Positions 31,551-43,547 of a DNA stretch of 64,000 nucleotides are shown one piece after another. This DNA is from Clitopilus passeckerianus. Lineage: Eukaryota > Basidiomycota > Agaricomycetes > Agaricales > Entolomataceae. Under the pieces are notes generated by a model. The model saw nothing but the letters and a program-made list of their open reading frames with translations, did not search any database and had not been told where the DNA came from. Each line of letters starts with the position of its first letter. Within the stretch, counting starts at the first letter, position 1. The DNA lies in the NCBI GenBank assembly GCA_944990035.1, contig CALYLX010000143.1:62001-126000 (forward strand). Reading direction: 5' to 3'. The position numbers and the translations under genes were made by a program.

Positions 31551-34500
31551 GGTCGCTGATTACAAGGCGTTCCGCAGGACCACCAAGGTGGCCAAGCGCA
31601 AGTTCTTTGATAGTAGGATCCAGACAATTGCTACTACCAACAAGCGTCCATGGGATCTTATGCGCTGGGCCAAACAGCGTGAGCTCCCTACACACGAAGC
31701 CATTCGCCACAATGGTGAACCTTGCAATTCCCTGGAGTCGCTTTGGGCTGCTCTTGATTCAACATACAACTCGGCGTCTGATCGCCCTGTTGACCCCTCT
31801 GTGCTCGACGACGTCCCTCAGTCTCCCCCGCGCGAGTGGTGGGACTTTGGTGTTAAAGAGCTGAGAGAAGAACTTGCAAAGTGCTCAAACACTTCTGCTC
31901 CTGGTCCTGATCACCTCACATGGTATCAGCTCAAATCCTTGGTCGCTGACACTGTCATCGCTACCAAATTCGTCGAGATTGCCAATGCCTGCCTTTGGGT
32001 GGGCCACTGGCCCTCTCACTTCAAAGAGTCGCGTTCTGCCATTGTTCCAAAGCCTGGCAAACCGCACTATTCAACTCCCAAGATGTTCCGCCCTATTGTG
32101 TTGCTTAACACGCTGGGGAAACTCTTTGAGAAGATGCTTGCAAACAGAATGCAGTTTGAAGCGCAGAAATTCGGCGTGTTCCACCCCAACCAGTTTGGAG
32201 GCGTGCGCCAACACTCTACTGAGGATGCGGGTGTTTATCTCACTCACATTGTCAAGGCCGGTTGGGCTAGAGGGCTGAAGACAAGCGTGGTCGCTTGACC
32301 TTGCTCAGTTCTTCCCCTCTCAACCACGACATGCTTCTACGCATACTGCGCAGACTAGGCTTCGCGCCAGAAGTCTGCAACTTCTTTGCGTCTTACCTTG
32401 TTGGGAGACACATCCTACAGCTGGAACAGCGAAGAATCCAGCAAGTATTCTGCAGATGTTGGTGTTGGCCAAGGATCTGCTTTATCCCCTCTTCTCTGCG
32501 CTCTATTTGGTGCCAGGGATGAGGCTGTTTGAGCGCAGGATTGCTCCTGGCGTTACAACACTCATGTCGTATGTGGATGATGGTTCACTCATCGTTCAGT
32601 CGCCATCCTTTGGGGAGAACATCACCCTACTCCAACAAGCGTATGCTGTCATCACAGAGCTTGTTACCGCACTTGGCCTTGTCTTGGAACATGATAAGAC
32701 AGAGGTCTTCCACTTCTCTCGCAAGCACAACGATGTCAATCCTGCCATTGACTTGGGCTTTGCTCCACATACTGGCAATTCGCCACTTCAACCCAAGAGC
32801 ATTTGGCGCTACTTGGGCTTCTACTTTGACCGGTCGCTATCCTTTAGCCACCATGTCAGGTATTACTCTACCAAGGCTCTGACCACTGTCAAGGCAATGA
32901 TCATGCTTGGTAACTCATCAGGGTATCACCCTATGCAGCGGCTGCTCTACCGTGCGTGCGTCCTTCCAGTCGCTACGTATGGTGTGGGCCTCTGGTTCTA
33001 CAAAGGTGCTAGGTGCAAGACTGCTATGTCGCACTTGCGCACTATGCAACTCCAGGCTGCTAGGTGGATAACTGGCGCCTTTCGCTCATCGCCGGGTGGG
33101 GGACCGAGTCTATCGCTGGTCTCCTCCCATTCATCTGCACATCAGGAAACTGGTCGAACGCAGCCAGGCGCGTATTGGCACCCTGATTGGCAACCACCCT
33201 ACGCTGTCGCTCATTAGTGACAAGCACCAGCTGTACAAAGGAACAATGCGTCTTCCTTCGTCTCTCTCCAACTTGTCGCGACGCGTGCGCGGCAACTTGC
33301 TCTCTACGGTCGTGGATTCTGACGCACATGCTGTGCGCGTCTCTGAGCCTCTCAACCCTGTCCATGGTGAGGCGGTCCCAGGCCTTCGCCTGTTGGATAC
33401 CCACTCTGGTAGGGTCACACTTGACACCGTCATTGCAGCATCTAAGGATGCCCTTGATTCTCGTCGCATCCACTTGGATGTGATTCGCGCTGATGCAGAT
33501 CTGTCTGACACTACAGTGTTGGTGGCAGCTGACGCGTCTGTTCCCAAAAGCAGGAAGCACCAAGCGGTTGCTGCTTGCTCCCTCCTTCATGGCGCCTTTG
33601 GCCCGGAAGAATACACTATGGCATCAGGCAGAGTCCTTTCTGATGATGCCGAACTCGCAGCCATTGACTTGTCTATAAGCAAGGCTGTTCTGCGCAACAA
33701 CTGTGTCAAAATAGTTGTGCTCTCAGACTCGACCAAAGCCATCCGATTGGCTTTGGACCCGTCTCTCCATTCTGGGCAAGGACACTCGCTGTCCATTTGC
33801 TCCAAACTATGTGCTTGGTTCTCGGGCGACGCCGACAGGCGCGTCCACTTTGTTCATGTCCCTTCAAAACTCAACTGGGACATCCACCACCGTGCTCACT
33901 TGGCAGCCACTGGCTTGCGGGTGGGTGCTGGCAACCAACCCCGGACATCCCTTGGGTATGCCCGGAAACGCGCTGTAGATAGAATGTTGCATGAGTGGAC
34001 TTGTCTACTGCAGCAGCCTTCTTACTCTGGCAACAACTTCTGCGCCTTACACACAAAGGTGCCTCCCTGAGGCCCACACATTAAAGGTGGACCTTGGCTA
34101 CGTCGCGTTGGTTCCTCCAATGCGCATACCGCGCGCCTTACACGCGCAGTTCTGGGTCATGCACCCATTGGCGAATTCCGCGCACGCTTCAACCTGGGTG
34201 GGAGACAGCGTGTGCATGCGACTGGCGCATTCTGGAAACGAGGGACACATCCTTCACCAGTGCGCGCACTTCCAACGACGGCCCAACCAGCGCTTGCGCC
34301 GGAGCTGTCGTCTTTCTTGTTCTTCCTTGAGAACAACCCTGCCACTTTTGCGTTTCCTTCGCAACAGCCTCCACCGCCGTTTCCCAAAGCCAGGAAGACA
34401 CGGCGACGTGGGCCACCTGACAAGGCCCCCACACGCCGCCGTGATGCCCTCCCCGCTGCGGGGGGCCATTGCCGACGAATGCCTGTAACAGGCTCCACTG

Positions 34501-34598
34501 CACCGCCGCGCCCAGACGATCTTGTCTGGGTACCGGGTGCACACCAATTTGTTCGCAGAGAACAGGCCGAAGCGTCTGGCATGGTTTTCCATGCATAG
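31551..34598 (+). pseudogene. LINE ORF2, copy H, broken by about ten 1-3 nt deletions
   Basis: The sequence encodes the linker, RT (PIVLLNTLGKLF; the YVDD region near 32570), RNase H (VAADASVPKSRKH) and C-terminal zinc-finger region, but in changing frames. Deletions relative to copy J lie near 32294 and 32317, around 32410 and 32490, in the cluster 32920-32940, and near 33100, 34040, 34075, 34198 and 34300. Nearly all fall in short tandem repeats or homopolymers (for example ACACAC to ACAC, GGGG to GGG). Outside these sites the copy matches copy J closely and has TGG where J has its nonsense TAG. It could be a true dead copy or a stretch of consensus errors. Confidence 0.85.
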
Positions 34599-34901
34599 GC
34601 GTCAGTGCTCCATCCTTCATATAGCGGCGAGCCTGGCCTCCAGGGTTCTTGCTGCTTCTGCGGGGTGTTGCGCGCTACCATACTCGTTGAGAGATTTATC
34701 CTCGGGGGCCACCCTAGCTTGCTCTTTGGTGCACCTCGTATTCAGTGTAGTTCACTCGACGAACACGGTTCTTTACTTACGTTAGTATACAATGCATGTA
34801 TTTAGGTACTTGCGACCGGACTGCGATCGGGCGCCGGAATATAAATTGTCAGACGCCCCCTCCGGGGGCGTAGGGCTTTGACACAAAAAAAAAAAAAAAA
34901 A
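31551..34901 (+). mobile_element. LINE copy H: 5'-truncated, poly(A) end, many small deletions
   Basis: It starts in the ORF2 linker (GVADYKAFRRTTKV) and ends with the 3' hairpin and an A run (34885-34901). Copy I begins right after the A run. By substitutions it is almost identical to copy J, but it carries about ten small deletions. Confidence 0.9.
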
Positions 34902-34902
34902 G

Positions 34903-36337
34903 ATGCAATTCCAGCGCCGGTTTGCCCGCCCCCCTCCCCAGGCGCCTGCTACACCGCGTAGAGCGCCTAATCCGCATGCTGTGCGTGCACCAAAGCCTGC
35001 TAATGCGTCCCAGCAGCAGCAGCAGCAACCACAACAGCGTCAGCGCGCTCCCAAGGCGTCCTACGCTTCTGTCGCTTCGCAGCCGCCTAGGAGGCCTGCA
35101 AACGCTGCCCCTCGCTCTTTTGCAGAGGTTACTGCTGGCATGACTGCGCAGCAATGCGCAGAACTTGCTGAACTCGCGCGCCATCTCCCTGGACTGTCCT
35201 GGGATGAAGTAGCGCAACTCAAGGACAATTCTAACGCCAACAAGCGCAAGGCAGCGTCCTCTCCCCTCCCCTCTGCTCCCTCTCCTTCAAAGAAGAAGCA
35301 GAAGCTCAAATCCACTACGCGCGGCCCGTCGCGCAGACAGTGCTTCATTTATGTGCGCAGAGGCACCGGCAGCGATGCTATTCCTGCCCCTCTTCCCATC
35401 TCGCCTGAACAGGCCGTCTCCACTCTCAACCTCCGTTTATCGAATGGTGGTTCTCGCAACAACGCCATCCATGCAGAAGTCGGCAGGGGTGACGCTATCA
35501 TTGTCCACTTCAGTGACACACCCACCCACAGCGATCTGGGCATCATCCGACTCGCTGTGCAACGTGTCTGGTACCCTCTCACTGAGGGTGGTCAGCCTAT
35601 CGTCAACGTGAATGTAGAGGTTCCTGCATCGCGTTCCTACGCTCGCATCACTGGCGTGCCCTACTTCACCTTTGGTGCGGTTGGAAGCACTCCAGTCACT
35701 CCTGACACCATGGAGGCACTCCTGCGTCAAAATGCCACTACGTCGTCGCTCCAGCTTGCTGGTAAGCCGCGTATTCATCGTGCAAGCAGCTCGCATGACA
35801 TGTGCGTTGTTTTCTTCGACTTCTGGGACACTAGGTCTGGTACCGCGCTCAAGTCTATTACCAACAAGAGGATGTCCATTGGTGGTCGCCTCTGCAACAT
35901 CTCCCCTGCCAGTGTGCACGCTGGCATCCCTCAGTGTCAACGCTGTTGGGCCTGGGGACACCCAACTGCGTCCTGCAGACAGCAGTACAACTCCTGCGCG
36001 CATTGTGGCTATGGCCATGACACGCAGAATCATCGCAAGCTCTCCCACTGCTGTTGGGAGAAGCCTGATGCGAATCCCCCGGTGCCTGCCACTCCTGATG
36101 GCGAACCGTGCCCCCATGCACCCAGGTGCATCAACTGCGGCAAGGCGCACACAGCGGATTCGTCCAAGTGCGCCTTCTCTCATCACCGGTTTGACGCTGG
36201 CTGAATCCAGCGCCGGTATGATGTCAACGATGCGGTATGCTTTTCTGCTAGAGCACCGCAAAGTTATGCTAACGTTCAACCACCCAGGAGGAGACCGATT
36301 CAGACGGCTCTGGGTGATCGTACTGCTCACGTTTAAA
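34903..36337 (+). pseudogene. LINE ORF1, copy I (5'-truncated, one nonsense codon)
   Basis: ORF1 here begins at MQFQRRFARPPPQ, an internal point of the 803-aa protein of copy J. It carries a Gln-rich stretch, a basic region (KKKQKLKSTTRGPSRRQCFI), the VEVPASRSYARITGVPYFTF segment, VVFFDFWDTRSG and three zinc knuckles (CQRCWAWGHPTASC, CAHCGYGHDTQNHRK, CINCGKAHTADSSKC). A TGA at 36202-36204 stands where copies D and J read TGG (AGWIQRRY). The frame then continues to the natural stop at about 36335, 8 nt before the ORF2 ATG. Confidence 0.88.
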
Positions 36338-36344
36338 TTACTTT

Positions 36345-39141
36345 ATGCGTCACAAATATGTATCTATGCTTCGCTTCTACTCACAGAATGTGAATAGGAA
36401 TTATGATCTTGTGTCATCACTCTTGGAGGAGCGTAAGAATGATTTTGACGTTCTCCTGCTACAAGAGCCTCCCTGGAGGCTAATACGTCGCACTGTGTCC
36501 ACTACCAACCCAGAAGGGGAGGCAGTGATTGGTGCTCCCACTCATCCGGACTGGCTGGTCATGTTTAGACGTCCAGCATCCGATACCGACCGCCCACGCG
36601 TTATGACGTTTGTGCATAGGCGTCTTGCAGGTATGCGGCCTGCATTTCGCACTGACCTCGCCAACCACAATGATGTGTTGGTCACAACATTGTATGGGAG
36701 CGCAGGTGCTCAAATACACTTCGCCAATGTCTACTCTAGCCCAGGGGATGGTACTGCCATTCGCTGGTTGTGTGACAATGCTCCACACCTGCCAAGCATG
36801 CTTTGCATGGCAGGTGACTTCAATTGCAAGTCGTCAGTCTGGGACCCGGACTATGACTCTACAAATCATGTTGCAACTGAACTGTGTGATGTTGCGCTCG
36901 ACCTGGGTTTGGAGGCTAGTGTTCTACCAGAACGCACTCCTACTCACTTCCCACATGCTGGCAGCCTTAGGCCGTCGGTCATTGATCTATTCTTCCTCCC
37001 TGTGGGTCGCACTGCAGGGACTTCACACAGCGTGGTCACAGGGTGGAAAGGACCCTCTGACCATGCTCCCCTGACCGTCACGCTCCGCATCCAGCCTGTG
37101 CAGCTGGCTGCTGAGCGCATCACTCTGCCAAAGGGCAGTGAGCACGAGGAAGAGTTCTTGAAGGAACTGTCCTCTTCTTTGCGAGCATTGGACACATCCA
37201 CTCTCACAACAGCAGAAGCAATCGAACGCTGCACTGGCGCCATTGCAACTGCTATTAAGCAGTCTTGGGATAACAACTCAAAGACTGCTCGCATCTCCAC
37301 CAAGTCAAAGTCCTGGTGGAATCCTGAGTGCTCTGAGGCTGTTAGAGTGTATCGCGCTTCCAGGGCAGTCGCTGATTACAAGGCGTTCCGCAGGACCACT
37401 AAGGTGGCCAAGCGCAAGTTCTTTGATAGTAGGATTCAGACAATTGCTACTACCAACAAGCGTCCATGGGATCTTATGCGCTGGGCCAAACAGCGTGAGC
37501 TCCCTACACATGAAGCAATTCGCCACAATGGAGAACCCTGCAATTCTCTTGAGTCGCTTTGGGCTGCTCTTGACTCAACATACAACTCGGCGTCTGACCG
37601 CCCTGTTGATCCCTCTGTGCTCGACGATGTGCCTCAGTCTCCTCCGCGTGACTGGTGGGACTTTGGCGTTAACGAACTCAGAGAAGAACTAGCAAAGTGT
37701 TCAAACACTTCTGCTCCAGGCCCTGATCACCTTACATGGTATCAGCTCAAGTCCCTGGTTGCTGACACTGTCATTGCTGCCAAATGTGTCGAGATCGCTA
37801 AGGCCTGCCTTCGGGTGGGTCACTGGCCCTCTCACTTCAAGGAGTCGCGCTCTGCCATTGTTCCCAAGCCTGGCAAACCGCACTACTCAACTCCCAAGAT
37901 GTTCCGCCCTATTGTGTTGCTCAACACGCTGGGGAAACTCTTCGAAAAGATGCTTGCAAACCGAATGCAGTTTGAAGCGCAGAAATTCGGCGTGTTCCAC
38001 CCCAATCAGTTTGGAGGTGTGCGCCAACACTCTACTGAGGATGCGGGTGTTTATCTCACTCACATAGTCAAAGCCGGGTGGGCTAGAGGGTTGAAGACAA
38101 GCGTGGTCGCATTTGACCTTGCTCAGTTCTTCCCCTCTCTCAACCATGACATGCTGTTACGCATACTGCGCAGACTGGGCTTCGCGCCGGAAGTCTGCAA
38201 CTTCTTTGCGTCTTACCTTGTTGGGAGACACACATCCTACAGCTGGAACGGCGAAAAGTCCAGCAAGTATTCTGCAGATGTTGGCGTTGGTCAAGGATCT
38301 GCTTTATCCCCTCTTCTCTCTGCGCTCTATTTGGTGCCAGGGATGAGGCTGTTTGAGCGCAGGATTGCTCCTGGCGTTACAACACTCATGTCGTATGTGG
38401 ATGATGGTTCACTCATCGTTCAGTCGCCATCCTTTGGGGAGAACATCACCCTACTCCAACAAGCGTATGCTGTCATCACAGAACTTGTTACCGCACTTGG
38501 CCTTGTCTTGGAACATGATAAGACAGAGGTCTTCCACTTCTCTCGCAAGCACAATGATGTCAATCCTGCCATTGACTTGGGCTTTGCTCCACACACTGGC
38601 AACTCGCCACTTCAACCCAAGAGCATTTGGCGCTACTTGGGCTTCTACTTTGACCGGTCGCTATCCTTTAGCCACCATGTCAGGTATTACTCTACCAAGG
38701 CTCTGACCACTGTCAAGGCAATGATCATGCTTGGTAACTCAGCAAGGGGTATCACCCCTATGCAGAAGCGGCTGCTCTACCGTGCGTGCGTCCTTCCAGT
38801 CGCTACATATGGTGTGGGCCTCTGGTTCTACAAAGGTGCAAGGTGTAAGACTGCTATGTCGCACTTGCGCACTATGCAACTCAAGGCTGCCAGGTGGATA
38901 ACTGGCGCCTTTCGCACATCCCCGGGAGGGGGGACCGAGTCTATTGCTGGTCTCCCTCCCATTCATCTGCACATCAGGAAACTGGTCGAACGCGGCCAGG
39001 CGCGTATTGGCACCCTGATTGGCAACCACCCTACGCTGTCGCTCATCAGTGACAAGCACCAGCTGTACAAAGGGACAATGCATCTCCCTTCGTCTCTCTC
39101 CAACTTGTCGCAACGCGTGCGCGGCAATTTGCTCTCTACAG
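36345..39141 (+). pseudogene. LINE ORF2, copy I: endonuclease, RT and connection, cut by copy J
   Basis: From the ATG at 36345 (MRHKYVSMLRFYSQNVN) the frame is open for about 930 codons. It has a complete APE-type endonuclease (QEPPW, MAGDFNCKSSVWDPD, SDHAPL) and a complete RT (FDLAQFFPSLNHDML, GQGSALSPLLSALYLVP, YVDDGSLIV), with the region after the palm up to NLSQRVRGNLLST. There copy J is inserted, and the reading frame runs into its T tract. The RNase H is mostly deleted on the far side (46075-46313). Up to the insertion no stop or frameshift is seen, so this is the best-preserved endonuclease-RT stretch together with copy J. Confidence 0.92.
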
Positions 39142-39174
39142 TTTTTTTTTTTTTTTTTTTTTTGTCAAAGCCCT

Positions 39175-39193
39175 ACGCCCCCGGAGGGGGCGT
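39175..39193 (-). other. 3'-terminal hairpin of the LINE (copy J)
   Basis: An 8-bp GC stem, ACGCCCCC and GGGGGCGT, encloses a 3-nt loop about 12-30 nt before the poly(A). The same hairpin occurs in copies C, D, E, G, H, I and K. The loop differs (TCC, TCT or AGA-type) while the stem is kept, except for one end pair in copy D. It is a likely recognition structure for the ORF2 RT. Confidence 0.75.
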
Positions 39194-39447
39194 CTGACAA
39201 TTTATATTCCGGCGCCCGATCGCAGTCCGGTCGCAAGTACCTAAATACATGCATTGTATACTAACGTAAGTAAAGAACCGTGTTCGTCGAGTGAACTACA
39301 CTGAATACGAGGTGCACCAAAGAGCAAGCTAGGGTGGCCCCCGAGGATAAATCTCTCAACGAGTATGGTAGCGCGCAACACCCCGCAGAAGCAGCAAGAA
39401 CCCTGGAGGCCAGGCTCGCCGCTATATGAAGGATGGAGCACTGACGC

Positions 39448-42400
39448 CTATGCATGGAAAACCATGCCAGACGCTTCGGCCTGTTCTCTGCGAACAAATT
39501 GGTGTGCACCCGGTACCCAGACAAGATCGTCTGGGCGCGGCGGTGCAGTGGAGCCTGTTACAGGCATTCGTCGGCAATGGCCCCCCGCAGCGGGGAGGGC
39601 ATCACGGCGGCGTGTGGGGGCCTTGTCAGGTGGCCCACGTCGCCGTGTCTTCCTGGCTTTGGGAAACGGCGGTGGAGGCTGTTGCGAAGGAAACGCAAAA
39701 GTGGCAGGGTTGTTCTCAAGGAAGAACAAGAAAGACGACAGCTCCCGGCGCAAGCGCTGGTTGGGCCGTCGTTGGAAGTGCGCGCACTGGTGAAGGATGT
39801 GTCCCCTCGTTTCCAGAATGCGCCAGTCGCATGCACACGCTGTCTCCCCACCCAGGTTGAAGCGTGCGCGGAATTCGCCAATGGGTGCATGACCCAGAAC
39901 TGCGCGTGTAAGGCGCGCGGTATGCGCATTGGAGGAACCAACGCGACGTAGCCAAGGTCCACCTTTAATGTGTGTGGGCCTCAGGGAGGCACCTTTGTGT
40001 GTAAGGCGCAAGAAGTTGTTGCCAGAGTAAGAAGGCTGCTGCAGTAGACAAGTCCACTCATGCAACATTCTATCTACAGCGCGTTTCCGGGCATACCCAA
40101 GGGATGTCCGGGGTTGGTTGCCAGCACCCACCCGCAAGCCAGTGGCTGCCAAGTGAGCACGGTGGTGGATGTCCCAGTTGAGTTTTGAAGGGACATGAAC
40201 AAAGTGGACGCGCCTGTCGGCGTCGCCCGAGAACTAAGCACATAGTTTGGAGCAAATGGACAGCGAGTGTCCTTGCCCAGAATGGAGAGACGGGTCCAAA
40301 GCCAATCGGATGGCTTTGGTCGAGTCTGAGAGCACAACTATTTTGACACAGTTGTTGCGCAGAACAGCCTTGCTTATAGACAAGTCAATGGCTGCGAGTT
40401 CGGCATCATCAGAAAGGACTCTGCCTGATGCCATAGTGTATTCTTCCGGGCCAAAGGCGCCATGAAGGAGGGAGCAAGCAGCAACCGCTTGGTGCTTCCT
40501 GCTTTTGGGAACAGACGCGTCAGCTGCCACCAACACTGTAGTGTCAGACAGATCTGCATCAGCGCGAATCACATCCAAGTGGATGCGACGAGAATCAAGG
40601 GCATCCTTAGATGCTGCAATGACGGTGTCAAGTGTGACCCTACCAGAGTGGGTATCCAACAGGCGAAGGCCTGGGACCGCCTCACCATGGACAGGGTTGA
40701 GAGGCTCAGAGACGCGCACAGCATGTGCGTCAGAATCCACGACCGTAGAGAGCAAGTTGCCGCGCACGCGTCGCGACAAGTTGGAGAGAGACGAAGGAAG
40801 ACGCATTGTTCCTTTGTACAGCTGGTGCTTGTCACTAATGAGCGACAGCGTAGGGTGGTTGCCAATCAGGGTGCCAATACGCGCCTGGCTGCGTTCGACC
40901 AGTTTCCTGATGTGCAGATGAATGGGAGGGAGACCAGCGATAGACTCGGTCCCCCCACCCGGCGATGAGCGAAAGGCGCCAGTTATCCACCTAGCAGCCT
41001 GGAGTTGCATAGTGCGCAAGTGCGACATAGCAGTCTTGCACCTAGCACCTTTGTAGAACCAGAGGCCCACACCATACGTAGCGACTGGAAGGACGCACGC
41101 ACGGTAGAGCAGCCGCTTCTGCATAGGGGTGATACCCCTTGATGAGTTACCAAGCATGATCATTGCCTTGACAGTGGTCAGAGCCTTGGTAGAGTAATAC
41201 CTGACATGGTGGCTAAAGGATAGCGACCGGTCAAAGTAGAAGCCCAAGTAGCGCCAAATGCTCTTGGGTTGAAGTGGCGAATTGCCAGTATGTGGAGCAA
41301 AGCCCAAGTCAATGGCAGGATTGACATCGTTGTGCTTGCGAGAGAAGTGGAAGACCTCTGTCTTATCATGTTCCAAGACAAGGCCAAGTGCGGTAACAAG
41401 CTCTGTGATGACAGCATACGCTTGTTGGAGTAGGGTGATGTTCTCCCCAAAGGATGGCGACTGAACGATGAGTGAACCATCATCCACATACGACATGAGT
41501 GTTGTAACGCCAGGAGCAATCCTGCGCTCAAACAGCCTCATCCCTGGCACCAAATAGAGCGCAGAGAGAAGAGGGGATAAAGCAGATCCTTGGCCAACAC
41601 CAACATCTGCAGAATACTTGCTGGATTCTTCGCTGTTCCAGCTGTAGGATGTGTGTCTCCCAACAAGGTAAGACGCAAAGAAGTTGCAGACTTCTGGCGC
41701 GAAGCCTAGTCTGCGCAGTATGCGTAGAAGCATGTCGTGGTTGAGAGAGGGGAAGAACTGAGCAAGGTCAAAAGCGACCACGCTTGTCTTCAGCCCTCTA
41801 GCCCAACCGGCCTTGACAATGTGAGTGAGATAAACACCCGCATCCTCAGTAGAGTGTTGGCGCACGCCTCCAAACTGGTTGGGGTGGAACACGCCGAATT
41901 TCTGCGCTTCAAACTGCATTCTGTTTGCAAGCATCTTCTCAAAGAGTTTCCCCAGCGTGTTAAGCAACACAATAGGGCGGAACATCTTGGGAGTTGAATA
42001 GTGCGGTTTGCCAGGCTTTGGAACAATGGCAGAACGCGACTCTTTGAAGTGAGAGGGCCAGTGGCCCACCCAAAGGCAGGCATTGGCAATCTCGACGAAT
42101 TTGGTAGCGATGACAGTGTCAGCGACCAAGGATTTGAGCTGATACCATGTGAGGTGATCAGGACCAGGAGCAGAAGTGTTTGAGCACTTTGCAAGTTCTT
42201 CTCTCAGCTCTTTAACACCAAAGTCCCACCACTCGCGCGGGGGAGACTGAGGGACGTCGTCGAGCACAGAGGGGTCAACAGGGCGGTCAGACGCCGAGTT
42301 GTATGTTGAATCAAGAGCAGCCCAAAGCGACTCCAGGGAATTGCAAGGTTCACCATTGTGGCGAATGGCTTCGTGTGTAGGGAGCTCACGCTGTTTGGCC

Positions 42401-43539
42401 CAGCGCATAAGATCCCATGGACGCTTGTTGGTAGTAGCAATCGTCTGGATCCTACTATCAAAGAACTTGCGCTTGGCCACCTTGGTGGTCCTGCGGAACG
42501 CCTTGTAATCAGCGACCGCCCTGGAAGCGCGATACACTCTGACAGCCTCAGAGCACTCAGGATTCCACCAGGACTTTGACTTGGTGGAGATGCGAGCAGT
42601 CTTTGAGTTGTTATCCCAAGACTGCTTAATAGCAGTTGCAATGGCGCCAGTGCAGCGTTCAATTGCTTCTGCTGTTGTGAGAGTGGATGTGTCCAATGCT
42701 CGCACAGAAGAGGACAGTTCCTTCAGGAACTCTTCCTCTCGCTCACTGCCCTTGGGCAGAGTGATGCGCTCAGCAGCCAGCTGCACAGGCTGGATACGGA
42801 GCGTGACGGTCAAGGGAGCGTGGTCAGAGGGCCCTTTCCACTCTGTGACCACGCTATGTGAAGTCCCTGCAGTGCGACCCACAGGGAGGAAGAATAGATC
42901 AATGACCGACGGCCTAAGGCTGCCAGCATGTGGGAAGTGAGTAGGAGTGCGTTCTGGTAGAACACTAGCCTCCAAACCCAGGTCGAGCGCAACATCACAC
43001 AGTTCAGTTGCAACATGATTTGTAGAGTCATAGTCCGGATCCCAGACTGACGACTTGCAGTTGAAGTCCCCTGCCATGCAAAGCATGCTTGGGAGACGTG
43101 GAGCATTGTCACACAACCAGCGAATGGCAGTACCATCCCCTGGGCTAGAGTAGACATTGGCAAAGTGTATTTGAGCACCTGCGCTCCCATACAATGTTGT
43201 GACCAACACATCATTGTGGTTGGCGAGGTCAGTGCGAAATGCAGGCCTCATGCCTGCAAGACGCCTATGCACAAACGTCATAACGCGTGGGCGGTCAGTA
43301 TCGGATGCTGGACGTCTAAACATGACCAGCCAGTCCGGATGAGTGGGAGCACCAATCACTGCCTCCCCTTCTGGGTTGGTAGTGGACACAGTGCGACGTA
43401 TTAGCCTCCAGGGAGGCTCTTGTAGCAGGAGAACGTCAAAATCATTCTTACGCTCCTCCAAGAGTGATGACACAAGATCATAATTTCTATTCACATTCTG
43501 TGAGTAGAAGCGAAGCATAGATACATATTTGTGACGCAT
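39448..43539 (-). pseudogene. LINE ORF2, full length (1,363 codons, copy J) with a single nonsense codon
   Basis: ORF2 carries out target-primed reverse transcription. Domains: APE-type endonuclease at about residues 1-250 (QEPPW, MAGDFNCKSSVWDPD, SDHAPL); linker with WWNPECSEAV; RT at about 440-780 with motif A FDLAQFFPSLNHDML near 590, motif B GQGSALSPLLS, and motif C YVDD at 684-687; RNase H at about 1000-1130 (D in VAADASVP, E in DDAELAAID, D in VVLSDSTKAI); C-terminal zinc finger CACDWRILETRGHILHQC near 1240. Codon 1102 is TAG (40234-40236) where other copies have TGG (SKL-x-AWFSGD), inside the RNase H end. All else is open, so the copy is one base from intact. Endonuclease and RT would be made even with the stop. 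Confidence 0.93.
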
Positions 43540-43547
43540 AAAGTAAT

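Noticed and set aside
39142..39163. T22 run as an assembly artefact or terminator
   Set aside because: It is exactly the inverse poly(A) of LINE copy J, next to the 3' hairpin and a target duplication.
21528..40236. RIP (repeat-induced point mutation) as cause of the LINE stop codons
   Set aside because: The stops are C-to-T type changes in CpA context, but most transition-made stops (CAA, CAG, TGG) are of that type anyway. The copies lack dense C-to-T change, so RIP is not supported.
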